The notes beneath the pieces are model-generated. The model had not been told where the DNA came from. It was given only the letters and a program-made list of their open reading frames with translations, and did not search any database. The translations under genes and the position numbers were made by a program. 37,184 nt of DNA from Peptococcaceae bacterium BRH_c4a (GTDB taxonomy: Bacteria; Bacillota; Desulfotomaculia; Desulfotomaculales; Desulfocucumaceae), in NCBI GenBank assembly GCA_000961585.1, contig LADN01000057.1, positions 1 through 37,184 on the forward strand. The letters run 5' to 3'. This document shows, piece after piece, positions 1-7,963 of this stretch. How positions within the stretch are numbered: position 1 is the first letter of the stretch; every line of letters begins with the position of its first letter.

Positions 1-946
1 TCAATTTTTCTACCTCGTCCGCCACCAGCCCGGTGGCCTTGGAAATGGTATCAATATCTACACCAAGGCCAATTAAATTTTTTGCCACTTCCAGCTTGCC
101 TTCCAGCTTGCCCTTAATCATGGCCTGCTGCTCCATTTCATCCAGGGTTATTTCCAGATTCATGATCATTGTTTCCACCTCCCAGGGATTTGTTTCATTG
201 ATAATCCTGCTTACTTCTTCCCGTAATGTTTCAGGCAGTTTTGCCTTCAGCACGTTTGCCAGCCAGATGATAAACTGCCTGAATTCATCCCGGCTTAAGT
301 TTTTCAACCCGTCAGCCAACTTTTGCAGGCGTTTTATCAGTTCCCCGGCATCCATCCTCTGATCCAGCGCGAATACGCTTGCTATAAGGTTGGCCGCCCG
401 GTAGAGTTCTTCTTTATGGTAGCGGTTTACATCAAATAGTATGTACCGAAAATCCAGTACGTGTTTCTCAAACTGTCTGTACCCGGCCAGCATTTCTTTG
501 AAATTCACGGCTGCGGTCCAGTTGTTTGCTCCGTTGTACAGCACCGCCGGGATGATGACCGGCAACAGAAAGTCCTTGCGCTCCCTCTCGTTCTCCGGCG
601 TGTTGTTGTATATCTCCCGCCAGATTTCCACCATGTACATAAGCAGCCGTAAAGGCATCGAAAAGTCTACGGTGGATTGCAGTTCCAGCAGTACGTAGAA
701 TATCACGTCCCGGTCTTTTGACCGCAGGCGATATACTATATCGGCTTCTTTTTCGTTGAAATCCTGCAGTACGTAAGATTTATCCAGCCGGATCAGGCTG
801 TTTTCGTCTATGTTGTCTACCCACTTTTCCCGGACAAAAGTTTTGAGCAATTCTAAAAATGTGCGCTTGTTAGCTAAAAGTTGTTTGTATCCTTTGTCAT
901 GTGGATGATGTTGTTGGTGCGGCTGGTTTTGCTCCGGGCCAGGCAT
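1..946 (-). CDS. Rpn-family recombination-promoting nuclease / putative transposase, 3' end beyond window
   Basis: The frame opens with ATG at 946 and stays open to base 1, about 315 codons, so the stop lies just outside the window. The N-terminus is His/Gln-rich. It is followed by the conserved core: an Asp in LIRLDKSYV (about residue 55), EADIVYRL (67-74) and FYVLLELQSTVDF (83-95), whose E-x-Q fits the PD-(D/E)XK nuclease fold of the Rpn (YhgA-like) family. The distal part is charged and helical with MIKGKLEGKLEVAK, typical of the family C-terminus. Known members promote RecA-independent recombination in E. coli and are common, often multicopy, accessory genes in Firmicutes. GGGGAG sits 7 nt before the ATG. 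It is separated from the polysaccharide operon by about 270 bp and is probably unrelated to it. Confidence 0.85.
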   Translation of the reverse strand, partial: MPGPEQNQPHQQHHPHDKGYKQLLANKRTFLELLKTFVREKWVDNIDENSLIRLDKSYVLQDFNEKEADIVYRLRSKDRDVIFYVLLELQSTVDFSMPLRLLMYMVEIWREIYNNTPENERERKDFLLPVIIPAVLYNGANNWTAAVNFKEMLAGYRQFEKHVLDFRYILFDVNRYHKEELYRAANLIASVFALDQRMDAGELIKRLQKLADGLKNLSRDEFRQFIIWLANVLKAKLPETLREEVSRIINETNPWEVETMIMNLEITLDEMEQQAMIKGKLEGKLEVAKNLIGLGVDIDTISKATGLVADEVEKL

Positions 947-969
947 GCGCTCAACTCCCCAGCTTTGTT

Positions 970-998
970 ATATTATATCATACAGAAGCGGGATACAA
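970..998 (-). promoter_or_regulatory. Candidate sigma-A-type promoter for the Rpn-family gene
   Basis: On the minus strand TTGTAT (993-998) and TAATAT (970-975) are separated by 17 nt; a TATAAT also overlaps at 972-977. The position, about 25-50 bp upstream of the ATG at 946, is right for a promoter. This is a motif match by eye only. Confidence 0.4.
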
Positions 999-999
999 T

Positions 1000-1219
1000 A
1001 CGTCAGGGATGCCGGAATGGCTAATAATGTGCGGCAAGCTCCGGGACGATGCCGCTTAATTGAAGAGGATTTAGAAAAAGTTATCGGCAATGTATTGGGG
1101 AAAAGGAAAAATATGGGGTCAGCCCTTGACTTTGGACATATTCCGTTCTAGCACCGATAATCGATCCCTAATCCTCTTATCTCCTTCCATTTCCTTCTAA
1201 AATCGTTCATTTACTTTTG
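1000..1219. other. Gene-free stretch with a possible transposon-end remnant
   Basis: This gap lies between the end of the E1 beta gene and the Rpn promoter. The only notable string is GGGGTCAGCCCTTGACTTTG at 1115-1134, which resembles from memory the GGGGTCAGG-CTTGA sequences found beside REP-associated (IS200-like, Y1) tyrosine transposases. The plus-strand reading just before it (EEDLEKVIGNVLGKRK, about 1060-1110) could be a decayed C-terminus of such a protein, but it is too short to assign. I see no clear rho-independent terminator for the operon ending at 1220. Confidence 0.25.
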
Positions 1220-2197
1220 CTACTCCGCAAAAAAATGCTTTACTGCCTGAAAAATATCACTTTTGTCAGGAAAGTACGCCTTCTCCAAGGACGTGCCGGC
1301 CGGCACCGGGGCGTCTGGCAGGGTGACAAACTGAACGGGGTTTTTCAGGATATTGAACGTTCTTGAATAAACTGCCGCCGCCACGTGCTCGGAAAAACCG
1401 CAACAGGGCCAGTCCGGATCAGCAACCACCAGCCTGCCGGTTTTCTTTACTGAATTCACAATAAGGTCAATATCCAGCGGTTTAAGTGTCCGCGGGTCGA
1501 TAACCTCAACGCTGATTCTCTCAGATGCCAGTATATCTGCAGCTTTCATAGCCTCCCTGACCAGGTAGGACACCGCCACTACGGTTACATCGGAACCTTC
1601 CCTGCATACCCGCCCCTTGCCCAGGGGCACCTCGTATATCTCATCCGGCACTTCTTCTTCGAGTGTATACAGCCAGCGGTCGTCAATATACAAGACCGGG
1701 TTATCATCACGGACGGCGGCCACCAGCAACCCCTTGGCGTCGTATGGGGAGGCCGGACATACTACCTTCAGGCCCGGAACATGGACGTACATCGCAAAGG
1801 GACTCTGGGAATGCTGGGCGGCCTGCTCATTGCCCCGGTTTATGATTCCCCGGATGGTCACGGGGACATTAACCCGGCCTCCAAACATGTAGTACCAGTG
1901 GGCGCAGTGGTTGATAATCTGGTCCATGGCCAGGTACATAAAGTCCATCCGCGGGTGGAAAACAATGGGACGCATGCCTGCCATGGCGGCGCCGATGGCG
2001 GCGCCGGTCACCCCGGCCTCGGAGATTGGCGTATCAATCACTCTCTCGGAGCCAAACCTGGCCACCAACCCCAGAGTAGTAGTACCAACACACCAGGGGC
2101 TTTCCACCCCCTGGCCGATTACAAAGACCCTCTCATCTGAGGCCAATAACTGCTCGTGGGCCTCATTGACGGCTTTCGCGTAACTCTTAATCGTCAT
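1220..2197 (-). CDS. Thiamine-diphosphate-dependent dehydrogenase/transferase E1 component, beta subunit
   Basis: A transketolase-like pyrimidine-binding domain (about residues 1-170) is followed by a transketolase C-terminal domain (about 190-320), matching pyruvate/acetoin/branched-chain dehydrogenase E1 beta in order and length (about 325 aa). The segments VIDTPISEAGVTGAAIGAA and HSQSPFAMYVHVPGLKVV are the typical E1 beta core. ATG at 2197 is preferred over ATG at 2221 because GGGAGGGG precedes 2197 at good spacing; the gene then overlaps the alpha subunit by 11 nt, implying translational coupling. No E2 acyltransferase or E3 gene is nearby. In a polysaccharide locus the alpha/beta pair may transfer a two-carbon unit to a keto-sugar, as proposed for AviB1/AviB2 in avilamycin; that role is inference. 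Confidence 0.9.
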   Translation of the reverse strand: MTIKSYAKAVNEAHEQLLASDERVFVIGQGVESPWCVGTTTLGLVARFGSERVIDTPISEAGVTGAAIGAAMAGMRPIVFHPRMDFMYLAMDQIINHCAHWYYMFGGRVNVPVTIRGIINRGNEQAAQHSQSPFAMYVHVPGLKVVCPASPYDAKGLLVAAVRDDNPVLYIDDRWLYTLEEEVPDEIYEVPLGKGRVCREGSDVTVVAVSYLVREAMKAADILASERISVEVIDPRTLKPLDIDLIVNSVKKTGRLVVADPDWPCCGFSEHVAAAVYSRTFNILKNPVQFVTLPDAPVPAGTSLEKAYFPDKSDIFQAVKHFFAE

Positions 2198-3218
2198 TAG
2201 ATGCCCCTCCCTTAAAGACATACCTGGTTAAATCCGCCGGATCCGGAAAGGGGCTGGACACTGCAAATGAAACCGCCTCTTCTATTTCAAAGGAAACCCC
2301 TCTCTGCATTTCCTCCACATCATTTTTAGACAAAATTCCAATGGAGACCAGGAAACCGGCAAAATGCTTAATGGGGCAACGAGCCACCCAGGCATCCAGC
2401 TCGTCCTGGTTGCGCAAGCCCAAATCCACATCATAATTGGGACCCACGTGTCCACGCCACCGGTAGGTACGGCACTCAATAAAACTGGGGCCGTATCCCT
2501 CCCGCGCCCTGTTGACGGCGTCCCTGGCAGCATAATAGACATCCGGCACATTATTGCCGTCCACAACAACAGACTCCAACCCGTGCTCTTTTGCAACACG
2601 GTGAAGGTTGTCATGTACCCTTCTCTTGTCCAAAGCCATGTGTGTGCAGTAGAGATTGTTTTCACAGATAAAAATGACCGGGAGCCTCTTCAGCGCAGCG
2701 AGATTGGCGGATTCATGCCATATTCCCTCTTCCGGAACGCCGTCGCCGTGGAACACCGCCGTCACCCGCCCGGTTCCCCGGATGGACTCGGCCAGCGCCG
2801 TGCCGACGGCTATCGGCAGACTGCCAGCCACGATGGAAGATGTTCCCAGGATACCCACCTCCGGCGCCACCAGGTGCATTGAACCTCCCCGCCCTTTGGA
2901 ACATCCCGTTGCCCTCCCAAACATCTCCGCCATGGCAGCCTTCAAATCCCCGCCCTTGGCGATGTAATGACCATGGGAACGGTGTGTTCCGAAGAGATAG
3001 TCATCCTTTCTCAGCGCATGACACACACCGGAGGCTACCGCCTCCTGGCCGGTATAGAGATGACACGGTGTAATAATTTTCTTTTCTATGACCAGTTCGG
3101 CAACCCGCTCTTCAAATTCCCGGATTCGCATCATGGTCAGCAAAAGCCATTTCAATTTACTGTCATCTATCCTATTAATACGGAACTCGGGCGGCGGAGG
3201 GCAAAGACAATTATTCAT
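2187..3218 (-). CDS. Thiamine-diphosphate-dependent dehydrogenase/transferase E1 component, alpha subunit
   Basis: At 343 aa this matches the E1 alpha family (pyruvate, acetoin or 2-oxoisovalerate dehydrogenase). The thiamine-diphosphate motif is complete: GDG at about 158-160 followed by ENN at about 186-188. THRSHGHYIAKGG (78-90) and GRGGSMHL (about 109-116), typical of the active-site channel, are also present. AGGTGG stands 4 nt before the ATG. The gene lies 32 bp downstream of the class I aminotransferase gene and its stop overlaps the beta-subunit start. The acceptor is unknown; the lack of E2/E3 argues against ordinary oxidative decarboxylation. The coding sequence is more GC-rich than the central cluster. 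Confidence 0.9.
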   Translation of the reverse strand: MNNCLCPPPPEFRINRIDDSKLKWLLLTMMRIREFEERVAELVIEKKIITPCHLYTGQEAVASGVCHALRKDDYLFGTHRSHGHYIAKGGDLKAAMAEMFGRATGCSKGRGGSMHLVAPEVGILGTSSIVAGSLPIAVGTALAESIRGTGRVTAVFHGDGVPEEGIWHESANLAALKRLPVIFICENNLYCTHMALDKRRVHDNLHRVAKEHGLESVVVDGNNVPDVYYAARDAVNRAREGYGPSFIECRTYRWRGHVGPNYDVDLGLRNQDELDAWVARCPIKHFAGFLVSIGILSKNDVEEMQRGVSFEIEEAVSFAVSSPFPDPADLTRYVFKGGASNDD

Positions 3219-3250
3219 CAGTCCACCTCAATATTACTAATTTAAACATC

Positions 3251-4420
3251 TTAGGTCAGTTTACTTAACAATGCCTGCTCTACCGCATATAATGTTTCCC
3301 ACTTTTTGCAGAAACAAAATCTGACCTGGGTCCTTCCCTTAACGGGGTCCGAGTAAAAAGACGACCCCGGCACCGTCGCCACGCCGGTCAATTCAATTAA
3401 CTTGCGGCTGAAAGAAAAATCGTCGGCCACACCCAGCCTGTCCATTAAATTTTCCACGTCCGCGATGATATAGTACGCACCCCGGGGCAGGCCGGGCTTA
3501 AATCCGGTTCTTTGCAGCAGACCGGAAAGAAACCCTCTTGCCTTTTCGTAATGGGACTGCAGGCCGGCATAATACTCGTCCGGGAAGGCCAGGGCCGCCG
3601 CCGCCGCGTGCTGTAAGGGAGTGGGCGCCCCCACGGTGAGAAAATCGTGCACCTTTCTAATACGCCGGGTAACGGGCTCGCTTGCTATAGCCCACCCCAC
3701 CCGCCAGCCGGTTACAGAATAGGTCTTGGAAATTGAGTTGATCGTTATGGTCCTGTCTTCCATTCCCGGTATCACGGCAATGGAGACATGCCGCGCACCG
3801 TCATACAGAATGTGTTCATAAATCTCATCGGTAACCGCGTAGCAGTCCCACTTGAGGCACAGGGCAGCGATCTCCTCCAGTTCCTCCCGCGAAAAAACCT
3901 TCCCGGTGGGGTTGTTGGGCGTATTTATAACTATTGCCTTTGTCTTTTCATTGAAGGCGCCGGCCAGTTCTTCAGAGGAATACGACCAGTCCGGAGGGTA
4001 TAAAGTTATGTAGCGCGGAGCGGCCCCTGAAAGAATGCAGTCCGGCCCGTAATTTTCGTAGAACGGCTCAAATATGATAATTTCATCTCCCGGGTTGATG
4101 ATTGCCTTGAGGGTGGCCATCATCGCCTCGGTGGCCCCGCATGTGACAGTAATATCTGTCCCGGGGTCGCACTTGACGCCGTTATAGCTCCAAACCTTTT
4201 TACTTATGGCCTCACGCAGTTCCGGCTCTCCATAAGTAACCGGGTACTGATTCCATTCATCCTGAATTGCTTTAATGGCGGCCTCCTTAATGGCCTTGGG
4301 GCTTTCGAAATCCGGGAAGCCCTGGGAGAGGTTGTGCCCCCCCGCAGCGTCGCATATCCTGGTCATCTCCCGGATAACGGATTCCGTAAAAGTTTCTGTT
4401 ATTCTGGATAATTCTTTCAT
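3251..4420 (-). CDS. Class I/II pyridoxal-phosphate aminotransferase
   Basis: A 389-aa fold-type I aminotransferase. Visible marks are NLSQGFPDF (about 30-38), VTYGEPELREAI, the cofactor-ring contact NTPNNPTGKV (about 165-174), AVTDEIYEH with the PLP-binding Asp, and SISKTYSVTGWRVGW carrying the Schiff-base lysine (about 233-247). A C-terminal Arg (QVRFCF) binds the substrate carboxylate. It resembles the kynurenine/glutamine/methionine aminotransferase (KAT/YbdL) group, so it probably acts on amino acids rather than sugars and could supply or consume a 2-oxo acid, perhaps for the adjacent E1 pair. GGAGG lies 6 nt before the ATG; the gene starts 20 bp after the DegT gene. Substrate unknown. 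Confidence 0.88.
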   Translation of the reverse strand: MKELSRITETFTESVIREMTRICDAAGGHNLSQGFPDFESPKAIKEAAIKAIQDEWNQYPVTYGEPELREAISKKVWSYNGVKCDPGTDITVTCGATEAMMATLKAIINPGDEIIIFEPFYENYGPDCILSGAAPRYITLYPPDWSYSSEELAGAFNEKTKAIVINTPNNPTGKVFSREELEEIAALCLKWDCYAVTDEIYEHILYDGARHVSIAVIPGMEDRTITINSISKTYSVTGWRVGWAIASEPVTRRIRKVHDFLTVGAPTPLQHAAAAALAFPDEYYAGLQSHYEKARGFLSGLLQRTGFKPGLPRGAYYIIADVENLMDRLGVADDFSFSRKLIELTGVATVPGSSFYSDPVKGRTQVRFCFCKKWETLYAVEQALLSKLT

Positions 4421-4440
4421 AACTTACCTCCGGCATACAA

Positions 4441-5547
4441 TCAAAGTCCGTAAAAAGACCTCACGGTCTTAATCACATAGTCTATCTCCTCGTCGGTAAT
4501 CTCAACATTCATGGGCAGTGAGCAGACCTCCCGGCTGATGGCCTCGGTCTCCGGAAAGCCCCGGTCAACCAGCTTCAGCGCCTCGTGTTTGTAATATGGC
4601 TTGCGGAACTGGGTAAGTATCTCCACGCCGTTCTTTTTCAGGTACTCTGAAAAATCGTTTCCCTGTTTCGACCTCACCGTATAGTTTTGGTAAATATGGT
4701 CAAACCCCGGCTTGTCGTAATGGGGCAGCAGCAGACCGGGAATATCGGACAGAGCCGCCCGGTAGCGATCAGCGATCTGTTTCCTCCTGACAATCCAGGC
4801 CGGGAGGTGGCGGAGCTTCACATCCAGAAAAGCGGCCTGGAGGTTGTCCAGCAGGCAGGTGAACCCGTGACCGTGGTATTCCCCGGTTTCACGGTCCTCG
4901 CCGTTATATCTCATGCGTGTTGCAAAAAGCGCCACATCAGGGTCATTGGTGGTTATCGCCCCCCCGTCGCCGTACCCGCCGAGAATCTTAAACGGATAAA
5001 AACTCCAGCATCCCGTCAGCCCCCACGATCCCGCCATCTTGCCGTTAATGCCGGATCCCAGGCTCTGGCAGGCGTCCTCGATGACCACCAGGCTGTACTC
5101 TTCCGCAATCTTCATAACCCGGGGCATGTCGGCCATGTATCCGCTAAGGTGTACCGGAATAATGGCCCTGGTTTTCTCCGAAAGGGCTTCTTCAATCTTG
5201 TCCACGTCTATGTTGAAGTCCTTTGTCACGTCCACCAGCACCGGCGCGGCCCCCACGTTCACCACCGCCGAGCAGGTGGCCACGAAGGTGTGGGCGGGAA
5301 CAATAACCTCATCCCCGGGCCCGATCCCGGCGGCCCTCAGTGACATGTGGAGCGCGTCGTAGCCGCTGTTCAGGCCCACCGCATATTTGGTTCCCACAAA
5401 TTCAGCCAGATTCTCCTCAAAGGATCTGAGCTGGCCGCGGTCAATCAGATCGCCCTTAGACATCACCTCGAAGTAGGCCCGGTCAATCTCATCCTTGATC
5501 ATCTGATAATTTTTAGCCGGATTGACAAAGCGCACCTTGTAACTCAT
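4441..5547 (-). CDS. DegT/DnrJ/EryC1/StrS-family sugar aminotransferase
   Basis: About 368 aa, normal for NDP-ketosugar aminotransferases. GLNSGYDALHMSL, GIGPGDEVIVPAHTFVAT, VIEDACQSLGS and SFYPFKILGGYGDGGAI are the PLP-site motifs; the lysine in YPFK forms the Schiff base, so this should be a transaminase rather than a dehydrase. The GTG at 5553 is directly after the AAGGGGAA ribosome site, whereas ATG at 5547 lies about 8 nt from it; I chose 5547. It is the first gene downstream of the initiating phosphoglycosyltransferase (gap about 20 bp). It may aminate a 3- or 4-keto-6-deoxy sugar from the CDP-sugar or UDP-sugar dehydratases of this cluster. Confidence 0.9.
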   Translation of the reverse strand: MSYKVRFVNPAKNYQMIKDEIDRAYFEVMSKGDLIDRGQLRSFEENLAEFVGTKYAVGLNSGYDALHMSLRAAGIGPGDEVIVPAHTFVATCSAVVNVGAAPVLVDVTKDFNIDVDKIEEALSEKTRAIIPVHLSGYMADMPRVMKIAEEYSLVVIEDACQSLGSGINGKMAGSWGLTGCWSFYPFKILGGYGDGGAITTNDPDVALFATRMRYNGEDRETGEYHGHGFTCLLDNLQAAFLDVKLRHLPAWIVRRKQIADRYRAALSDIPGLLLPHYDKPGFDHIYQNYTVRSKQGNDFSEYLKKNGVEILTQFRKPYYKHEALKLVDRGFPETEAISREVCSLPMNVEITDEEIDYVIKTVRSFYGL

Positions 5548-5570
5548 TGTCACTTCCCCTTTATGATTAA

Positions 5571-6239
5571 TTACATTCCATATTTTTCGTCAGCGCCGAA
5601 TCCCGGTGTCCCGGGAACACCCACCGGCCCCCCGCCCAGGCGGGTGGAAACAATTGTCAGCAGGGTGGCGCAAATGATTTTAACATCAATCCACAAGTTA
5701 TGTTCACGGACATATTTAAGCTGGAGCCGCAACTTCTCGGGCCGGATCAGCCTGGCGTAGGCCTCGTCGGCGTCATCAATCCCGGAGGCCTCAATTATTT
5801 CCCCCTCATTGTGAAACTTTATGGAAGCCCAGTCCGTGATGCCGGGGCGCAGAGTAAGTATTGCCTTTTCCTCCTCGGTGTACATGTCCACGAATTTCTG
5901 CACTTCCGGCCGGGGACCCACAATGCTCATGTCTCCCATAAGCACATTAATTAACTGGGAAAATTCATCCAGCTTAAATTTGCGGATAAAACGCCCGCAC
6001 CTGGTAACGCGCATGTCCGATGCGCCTGTTGACGACGCCCCCAGCCGTTCGGCATCCTGCACCATGCTGCGGAACTTGAAGATTTTAAATGGCTTCCCGT
6101 GTCGGCCCACTCTGACGCCCCGGTAAAAAACCGGGCCCTTGGACTCCAGCTTTATTGCCAGAGCAAGAACCAAAAAAAGAGGACTAAAAATAACCAGACC
6201 CAGAAGAGAAAATACAATATCAAACAAATGTTTCATCAT
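5571..6239 (-). CDS. Initiating bacterial sugar transferase (small phosphoglycosyltransferase, PglC/WbaP-like)
   Basis: A 222-aa monotopic phosphoglycosyltransferase. An N-terminal hydrophobic re-entrant helix (about 5-30) precedes GPVFYRGVRVGRHGKPFKIFKFRSM, the catalytic DE in KLDEFSQLINVLMGDMSIVGPRPE (about 95-120) and RPGITDWA. It moves a sugar-1-phosphate onto undecaprenyl phosphate at the inner face of the membrane, the first step of repeat-unit assembly. The C-terminal tail is Gly/Pro-rich (GGGPVGVPGTPGFG), a low-complexity ending. GGGAGG lies about 15 nt before ATG 6239, farther than ideal, so the exact start (6239 or 6236) is uncertain. The 184 bp upstream (6240-6423) carries no gene I can recognise. 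Confidence 0.93.
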   Translation of the reverse strand: MMKHLFDIVFSLLGLVIFSPLFLVLALAIKLESKGPVFYRGVRVGRHGKPFKIFKFRSMVQDAERLGASSTGASDMRVTRCGRFIRKFKLDEFSQLINVLMGDMSIVGPRPEVQKFVDMYTEEEKAILTLRPGITDWASIKFHNEGEIIEASGIDDADEAYARLIRPEKLRLQLKYVREHNLWIDVKIICATLLTIVSTRLGGGPVGVPGTPGFGADEKYGM

Positions 6240-6423
6240 ATTGTCGCATCCAATCCTCCCAAATGGTTGTCAAACTGGCTAAAAAATGACCTTGTGCCCC
6301 CAGTCTGAAATAATCCCGGATATTCTGCCTTATTGAAATCGCATCACCAGCCAAACGATTATTTTGAACTGACAGAAAAAAAATCAACACCCGACATAAC
6401 CAAGCCTTTATTTTGGCATTTTA

Positions 6424-7911
6424 CTATCTGACAACCTTCTTTAAAAGTAATACACTTCTCCTTCTCTTTACTGCACTAACGATATGTAATAACATGATAA
6501 ATAATGAACCCTGCAGTAATGTCCTGCAAACAACATCCATGAAAAAATCAAAGCCAAAACTTATAAAGTTCCAGTATGCTGCGTATATACATAAAAACAT
6601 TAAAAATATCCTGTATTTGGAATTCCAGTTGGCAAATACATTATACATGGCTGTCACTGTTAGCATAAAAAAGAACATCCCCAGCAGCCCACCAAATGCA
6701 CCAAATAACGCATAATACAGCCCCCACATTGTGAATATGTAGGTTGTGTATACCCCATAATCCAAATAAAGGCTTTCATCCATTGAGCCGTATACAATGA
6801 CATATGATTGGGATGTAAGCGGAACCCTGAATGGTTTCCCCGGCAGCACCAAGTTCATGAAGGATTTAATTTCGTTAGTCAAATTGATATATTTATCAAC
6901 ATTAATACCTTTTTCATTAATTATGTTAATAAGCGGGTCAATACCCTGCAGTCTGTGGAGGGGTGTCAGCACGTCTAGATAAGAAAACCGGTCCTTTTCC
7001 CCCAGGTTTTCATAAATAGATTCAAATGTTATCTCCTGGTCAATGGTATCCATCCAGTTCTGCCGCAGCTGTTTGGCTACATTAAATGACAGGACAGCCA
7101 AAATAAACAGTGGCAGCATTATCATTGTTATTTTTTTTACGTTAACCTTAAAATCCCTTTCCCTGCTGAGTTTATAAAAAAGCCAGAATAACACAGGGTA
7201 ATAAATTCCAGCCTTACTGGAAATAATAACCCTCATTAAAACATAACCTATAATCGCAAACATAGAAAGCATTTTAATTTTGGGACTGAGATGGGACCAC
7301 CGCTCCAAAACAACAACTAAAAAAAACATCAAAAATATATCAGTATCAGTCAGTGTATAAATCACTTTCATCATGGTTGGCATGTTCATGACATCTATTC
7401 CATGCCTTGACAGACCCATTACCATGTAGGTGTATATTACATTAATCTCTGCCAGAAGCAGCACACCGGATATAAATACAAGGGGTTGGCTAAAAAGATA
7501 ATTTCTTTCGGAATCATTATCGATCAGGGTAGTCCTCCTCAGCGGGAATATCCTGTTGCCAACAAACAGCCCAGCAACGGAAAAGATAATCCCCAAGCAC
7601 AGGTATATAAGAGCCATGTTCATATCATCAGCACTGGCGGGGGTAAACTGGTCGTACAATCTTTCGGGCTCCATTATCAGGGCTAAAATCCTTAAATTAA
7701 AATACATAAAGGTTATAATGATAAACAGCAAAAGCATAGGGTGCTTATCGGGATAGATAATAAGGATCAATATAAAAATTATGGATACGATTGTCATCAT
7801 AACGACGGAGGAAAAGTTCACCAGCCAGTTGCCCCCGTTATAGGCAAAAAGGCCCCACAGTACGATAAGATACAGAAATATTGATAATATCAAGAGCCTG
7901 GAAATTCTCAT
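6424..7911 (-). CDS. Wzy-like O-antigen/polysaccharide repeat-unit polymerase (polytopic membrane protein)
   Basis: This 495-aa protein is dominated by hydrophobic segments: at least ten candidate membrane helices, with a large loop about residues 275-370 between two halves. That layout is usual for Wzy polymerases, which share little primary sequence. The C-terminus is Arg/Lys-rich. Assignment rests on topology, size and position next to the initiating transferase, plus the presence of a Wzx flippase at 26850-28340 in the same operon; no diagnostic motif is visible. AGGGGG lies 6 nt before the ATG. A ligase or another membrane transferase is possible. Confidence 0.7.
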   Translation of the reverse strand: MRISRLLILSIFLYLIVLWGLFAYNGGNWLVNFSSVVMMTIVSIIFILILIIYPDKHPMLLLFIIITFMYFNLRILALIMEPERLYDQFTPASADDMNMALIYLCLGIIFSVAGLFVGNRIFPLRRTTLIDNDSERNYLFSQPLVFISGVLLLAEINVIYTYMVMGLSRHGIDVMNMPTMMKVIYTLTDTDIFLMFFLVVVLERWSHLSPKIKMLSMFAIIGYVLMRVIISSKAGIYYPVLFWLFYKLSRERDFKVNVKKITMIMLPLFILAVLSFNVAKQLRQNWMDTIDQEITFESIYENLGEKDRFSYLDVLTPLHRLQGIDPLINIINEKGINVDKYINLTNEIKSFMNLVLPGKPFRVPLTSQSYVIVYGSMDESLYLDYGVYTTYIFTMWGLYYALFGAFGGLLGMFFFMLTVTAMYNVFANWNSKYRIFLMFLCIYAAYWNFISFGFDFFMDVVCRTLLQGSLFIMLLHIVSAVKRRRSVLLLKKVVR

Positions 7912-7963
7912 GGCTTACCCCCTTACCCCCGGTGATGCTTGAACTTATATCGGCACCATGAAT

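Noticed and set aside
945-1151. Plus-strand 68-codon open frame as a gene
   Set aside because: No good ribosome site; most of it is promoter and intergenic sequence. Only its tail may be a transposase remnant.
1220-3218. Complete pyruvate or acetoin dehydrogenase operon
   Set aside because: No E2 or E3 gene accompanies the E1 pair, and the downstream region is gene-free then an unrelated nuclease.
4687-5343. Long plus-strand open frame (218 codons) opposite the DegT aminotransferase
   Set aside because: It lacks recognisable motifs and lies wholly within a well-supported minus-strand gene; it is a shadow of GC-rich coding DNA.
5605-5621. GC-rich inverted repeat GGTGT/ACACC as terminator
   Set aside because: It lies inside the coding sequence of the initiating transferase and no T-run follows on the minus strand.
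6240-6423. Terminator or promoter in the 184-bp gap before the initiating transferase gene
   Set aside because: Only short imperfect repeats (around GCC-AAAATAAA-GGC) and no convincing -35/-10 pair were found.
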